Shown here in pieces: positions 60,442 through 64,000 of a DNA stretch of 64,000 nt (positions are counted from its first letter, which is position 1; the number at the start of each line of letters is the position of its first letter). The notes beneath the pieces are model-generated. The model saw only the letters and a program-made list of their open reading frames with translations, had not been told where the DNA came from and did not search any database. This DNA comes from Saprospiraceae bacterium (lineage in GTDB: Bacteria; Bacteroidota; Bacteroidia; Chitinophagales; Saprospiraceae). The stretch covers positions 124,001 to 188,000 of the forward strand of contig JADJJU010000007.1 of assembly GCA_016706365.1 (NCBI GenBank), read 5' to 3'. A program made the position numbers and the translations under genes.

Positions 60442-63400
60442 ATGGCTATTCAGTGGAAACATTCCGGTACCGTTTTTTTACTTTTTTGTTATCTCTGGTC
60501 GGTACCTTCGCCAGGAGTACTAGCACAATCTTCCAATAATTCGGCTGAAATTCCTTCATCACTTACTTTTCATCATATTACTGAGGATGATGGCCTGAGC
60601 TACAATCAGGTCACTTCATTGTTGAAGGATAAAGATGGATTTCTTTGGGTAGGTACTCAGCAAGGACTCAACAGGTATGATGGAGAACATTTTAATATTT
60701 ATAAAAAAACAAAAGAAAGTACTTCTATCCTTCATAATTCTGTTCTAAGTCTTTGCGAGGATTTAAATGGCAATATCTGGGGAGGAACGGAGGATGGTAT
60801 TTTCTGTTTCGATAAAAAAAAGAAAAGCTTCAGAAATTATTATGTTGGAAACAGCAACTCTTATCCAAGAATTCAAAATATCATATGCGATCATAAGGGC
60901 AGAATCTGGGCAACGGGTTATATGGGATTATTGGAGTATCAGCCAGAAACTGATGATTTTAAGTTGTATAAATATGATGAAAATGATATATATTCATTAT
61001 CCTCTTATTTAGGAGTCGATAATAAAATTGTTTTAGACCCTGAAAACAAAGGTATCTGGATTGCTACTCCGAATGGCCTCAATTTTTTGGAGTTTGAAAG
61101 CATGAAATTTATAAATCATAGAAATCAGAAAGATTCCTATCTCTTCAATACCCATCCTATATCTTCTGTGCATGTATCTCCAAAAGGTTTTATATGGCAG
61201 TATGACTTGCAGTCATCCAGAATTATTGGTTTTCATCCCGGCTTGCATTCATGTTTGTATGAGCTGGAATTTAAAGCAATAAGAAGCAAAAGAGTACTGT
61301 CAATTTTTGAGTCCAAAAAATCAAATTTATTTATTTCTACTTCGGATAATGAAACTTATGCACTTCAATATCAAAATGAAGAGAGCATTAAAAAAGTATT
61401 TTACAGAGAAAATGACCCTACCTCAATTGCAGGAGACTTTTTTTCCTCAGCCTGGGAAGATCAGGATGGGACCATTTGGTTGGGTACTGTAGGAGGTATT
61501 TCTCTCACAAACAGCAATCAGTCATTTTTCAGGCAATACCGAATTGGAGAAATAATACCCTCTTTGAATGCAAACTGGGCGATTACCTGTATTTCAGAAA
61601 ATCCCCGCGATAGCTCATGGTGGATTGGTACTGTAAATGGGCAACTAATTCGCTTTGACCCAAAATTATATACATACAATATTATTGAAACCGGATACCT
61701 TACAAAAATCAAAGGATATGGGCCGGGAGCCATCACTAACTTTGTCTTCCATGGAGATTCCATTCTCATATGTAATATACTGAATCATCCCTTGATTTAT
61801 AACAGCAATACTAAATCTCTCGAAATTATTCAGCCATTTAAATCAAAATTCCCTCAGTTTGCACCCGTTGCAATCGCGATGGAAAGTGATTCAACATACC
61901 TGTACAGCAACAATTCTAATCCACTTATGAGATGGAATTTCAAATCAAATTCAGTTGAAGAACTGCCAATATTACCAATTGTCCTGGAAAATGGAAGACA
62001 TTCCAGAGCGAATTGGCTAAGCAGAGGTAAAGATGGAAGTATTTGGGTCACTGCAAGCCCGAATCATATCAGCAAACAATTACCTAAAGATCAATGGGAA
62101 ACTAAGTCCTTAAACCTCGGCAGAAGCATTGAGAAAAGCGGTTATTTTCAAAATTTTGAAGTAGATAAAAAAGGGATATTGTGGTTTTCCTACTATGGAC
62201 AAGGAATGTATTCATTTGATCCGCATACAGATTCTCTTTTGAACTGGACTGAAAATGAGGGCCTTATAAATAATACACTAATATCTGTAATGCCAACAGA
62301 AAATAATCAGGTATGGTGCGCATCCTATAACAAGTTCAGTGTTTTTAACCGGCTCAACGGAAGTTTTTTTAACTTCAGTATTCCCATTAGTACCAACAAT
62401 CAAATATATTACAACTACCTCAAGACGCTCTCTAATGGACACGTGCTTTGCAATGTCCGGGGAACATTGGTTGAATTTTTTCCTGAAAAAATCTTGTTTA
62501 AACCTGGTAAGCAGCAACCCCTTATCAGTACTATCCGCATAGCTGATGAAGAAATAATCAACTATAAAAATGAAGATCTGAATTTAAAACCGGATCAGAA
62601 TTTTCTGAATTTCAAATTTGGAATTTTAATTTCTGAAGAAATTGCTCCATTCCGATATGAATATAAAATGGAGGGAATCAATGAAGATTGGGTACTAGCA
62701 GGTAATAATGCAGAAGCTGTTTATACAAAATTGCCTTCCGGAAGCTATACATTCCAGCTTAGGGCGGTTTCGCTTTACAATGACTGGGTATCTGAAACGC
62801 TCTCAATTCCGGTATACATACAAACCCACTTTTATAATACCTGGTGGTTCTTGATTATGGTCTTCGGAATAGTAACATATTTTGGAGCTTCAATGGTACG
62901 CTCAAGGATTCAAAACATGAGAAATCTGAGCGAGCTCAAACAGAAAGCTCAACTATTGGAAAAAGAAAAAACTCAGGTAATGTATGAAAATCTTAAACAA
63001 CACCTCAATCCGCATTTCCTGTTCAATTCACTGACATCACTGGGAAGTCTTATACGCTCTGATCAGCAAATGGCAGGTGATTTTCTGGAAAAAATGAGTA
63101 AAGTTTACCGCTACATATTGAAAAACAAAGACAATGAGTCCGTTTCGGTTAAAGAAGAATTAAGCTTCATTCAGGGTTTTATTCAACTGCAAAAAACCAG
63201 ATTTGAAGATGCTCTTATGGTAAATATTATGGTTCCTGAGGAATTTCACCATAGAAAAATTGCTCCGGTAACATTGCAAAATCTCATAGAAAATGCCATT
63301 AAACACAATGTTGCTGATGATGAATCACCTTTAATTATTGAAATATTTGTTGAAGACAATATGATACAGGTCCGTAATAATTTACAACTCAAAAATTTTG

Positions 63401-63522
63401 TAGAAACATCGAATAAGCAAGGTTTGAAAAACATGCAGTCACTATATCAATTTCTGAGTGAGAGACCAATGATAATTGAACAAACTGAATCCTTTTTCAC
63501 TGTCAAAATCCCACTGTTATGA
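60442..63522 (+). CDS. Two-component regulator propeller sensor with LytS-type histidine kinase domain
   Basis: A 1026-residue membrane sensor. A signal peptide (to about residue 29, GVLAQ) leads into a large periplasmic beta-propeller of Reg_prop repeats (GLSYNQVTSLLKDKDGFLWVGTQQGLNRYDG split over two strands, later DQDGTIWLGTVGG and KKGILWFSYYGQGM). A Y_Y_Y domain follows (FRYEYKMEGINEDWV, GSYTFQLRAVS). One membrane helix lies at about 800-820. The cytoplasmic His_kinase domain has the phospho-accepting histidine in LNPHFLFNSL (about residue 858) and an N-box NLIENAIKHN. It pairs with the LytTR regulator that overlaps its stop. Such systems usually sense carbohydrate or envelope cues. Confidence 0.92.
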   Translation: MAIQWKHSGTVFLLFCYLWSVPSPGVLAQSSNNSAEIPSSLTFHHITEDDGLSYNQVTSLLKDKDGFLWVGTQQGLNRYDGEHFNIYKKTKESTSILHNSVLSLCEDLNGNIWGGTEDGIFCFDKKKKSFRNYYVGNSNSYPRIQNIICDHKGRIWATGYMGLLEYQPETDDFKLYKYDENDIYSLSSYLGVDNKIVLDPENKGIWIATPNGLNFLEFESMKFINHRNQKDSYLFNTHPISSVHVSPKGFIWQYDLQSSRIIGFHPGLHSCLYELEFKAIRSKRVLSIFESKKSNLFISTSDNETYALQYQNEESIKKVFYRENDPTSIAGDFFSSAWEDQDGTIWLGTVGGISLTNSNQSFFRQYRIGEIIPSLNANWAITCISENPRDSSWWIGTVNGQLIRFDPKLYTYNIIETGYLTKIKGYGPGAITNFVFHGDSILICNILNHPLIYNSNTKSLEIIQPFKSKFPQFAPVAIAMESDSTYLYSNNSNPLMRWNFKSNSVEELPILPIVLENGRHSRANWLSRGKDGSIWVTASPNHISKQLPKDQWETKSLNLGRSIEKSGYFQNFEVDKKGILWFSYYGQGMYSFDPHTDSLLNWTENEGLINNTLISVMPTENNQVWCASYNKFSVFNRLNGSFFNFSIPISTNNQIYYNYLKTLSNGHVLCNVRGTLVEFFPEKILFKPGKQQPLISTIRIADEEIINYKNEDLNLKPDQNFLNFKFGILISEEIAPFRYEYKMEGINEDWVLAGNNAEAVYTKLPSGSYTFQLRAVSLYNDWVSETLSIPVYIQTHFYNTWWFLIMVFGIVTYFGASMVRSRIQNMRNLSELKQKAQLLEKEKTQVMYENLKQHLNPHFLFNSLTSLGSLIRSDQQMAGDFLEKMSKVYRYILKNKDNESVSVKEELSFIQGFIQLQKTRFEDALMVNIMVPEEFHHRKIAPVTLQNLIENAIKHNVADDESPLIIEIFVEDNMIQVRNNLQLKNFVETSNKQGLKNMQSLYQFLSERPMIIEQTESFFTVKIPLL

Positions 63523-64000
63523 TGCAAGCTATTATTATCGAAGATGAAAAATTGATTGCTAAGGATCTGGAGTTCAAGATCAATCAGGTCTCAGCAGACA
63601 TTAAAATTAAGGAAGTCTTACCAAGCTTGAAGACTGCTTACAAGTGGTTTCTTGAGAATGCAGAGCCTGATCTTATCTTTGCCGATATTCAGCTGAGCGA
63701 TGGCATCAGCTTTGAAATTTTCCAGCGCTATCAATTAAACTGTCCGGTTATCTTCACCACTGCATATGATGAATATGCGATACAGGCTTTTAAAGTAAAT
63801 GGAATAGATTACCTGCTTAAACCTATTGATTCACAGGATCTTAAACGTGCCATCGACAAAGCCAGAGTAATCATCGAAAGTAAATCTGAATATCCACAAG
63901 ATCTAAAATCCCTTCTGGAAAACCTGGTTAACAAGGAATCTGCACCAACGAAAAAATACAAGGAAAAATTTATAGTCCAATCCAGAAAACAATGGTTAGC
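63519..64000 (+). CDS. LytTR-family response regulator (partial, cut by window end)
   Basis: The gene starts at an ATG pair (63519, 63522) overlapping the kinase stop TGA (63520-63522), so the two are co-translated. About 160 codons are visible. The receiver domain starts MQAIIIEDEKLIAKDLE, with the phospho-acceptor Asp in PDLIFADIQLSDG and the lysine in DYLLKPIDSQDL. After a linker the sequence begins KKYKEKFIVQSRKQWL, the usual first strand of a LytTR DNA-binding domain, where the window ends. It is the cognate regulator of the propeller sensor. Confidence 0.92.
   Translation, partial: MMQAIIIEDEKLIAKDLEFKINQVSADIKIKEVLPSLKTAYKWFLENAEPDLIFADIQLSDGISFEIFQRYQLNCPVIFTTAYDEYAIQAFKVNGIDYLLKPIDSQDLKRAIDKARVIIESKSEYPQDLKSLLENLVNKESAPTKKYKEKFIVQSRKQWL

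Overview
This window is chromosomal DNA from a member of the Bacteroidota, most likely the Saprospirales/Chitinophagales side. The evidence is AT-rich coding sequence, few purine-rich ribosome sites before starts, several -7 boxes of the TAnnTTTG type used by the Bacteroidota housekeeping sigma factor, and typical families: PorV/PorQ-like and OMP_b-brl barrels, DUF1573, DUF3810, futalosine hydrolase (menaquinone), NhaD, a fused alpha/beta 2-oxoacid dehydrogenase E1, and a Reg_prop/Y_Y_Y LytS-type sensor with its LytTR regulator. No rRNA, tRNA, CRISPR array or prophage is visible. One IS1595-like transposase gene is present.

Layout. 0-11.7 kb: small envelope, transport and housekeeping genes (outer membrane barrel, lipocalin, GNAT, TauE/SafE, DUF3052, IS1595-like gene, PorV-like barrel plus mqnB, DUF3810, thioredoxin, DUF58, PPK2 kinase plus S4 RNA-binding protein, class IV aminotransferase). 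Several gaps here hold unusual repeats. 11.9-13.0 kb: a decay zone with a broken PAS fragment and a broken DUF2490-like gene. 13-21.3 kb: unknown membrane and soluble proteins, a porin-like barrel, a PEP synthase plus SDR operon, Hsp20, YitT and an HD hydrolase. 21.4-30.5 kb: a compact operon encoding an undescribed membrane protein with a duplicated domain, a DyP-type peroxidase and a catalase-like haem protein. It is preceded by a 20-bp palindrome and followed by a 1697-residue pseudokinase-ATPase-TPR-GAF-adenylate cyclase. 30.7-38.6 kb: topoisomerase IB, YceI, DinB and GNAT genes, a phosphohexomutase and a broken SLC13 transporter. 38.6-43.6 kb: an ECF sigma factor operon divergent from a methyltransferase plus prenyltransferase-like pair, then an FkbM methyltransferase. 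43.9-54.9 kb: M48 protease, 3-hydroxyacyl-CoA dehydrogenase, lipoprotein-esterase-NhaD operon, a BadF-type kinase, pfkA, a GT2 glycosyltransferase and the fused E1. 55.3-64 kb: DUF1573 protein, a two-component pair divergent from a cysteine-rich secreted protein, a globin, an SseB-like protein, and a propeller sensor kinase with its LytTR regulator cut off by the window end.

The strongest candidates for something undescribed are four. (1) A histidine kinase whose periplasmic domain holds six cysteines, facing a secreted protein with twelve cysteines. (2) The duplicated-domain membrane protein/DyP/catalase-like operon under a palindromic operator. (3) The pseudokinase-cyclase. (4) Arrays of a GTGAYGT heptamer alternating with short hairpins on both sides of the PPK2-S4 gene pair.

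Several otherwise well-conserved genes carry single-base frameshifts, some in homopolymers (outer membrane barrel, PorV-like gene, PPK2, phosphohexomutase, a small membrane gene). Uncorrected sequencing indels explain these best. The SLC13 and DUF2490-like genes carry several lesions each and may be true pseudogenes. All functions are inferred from sequence reading alone; no database search was run.
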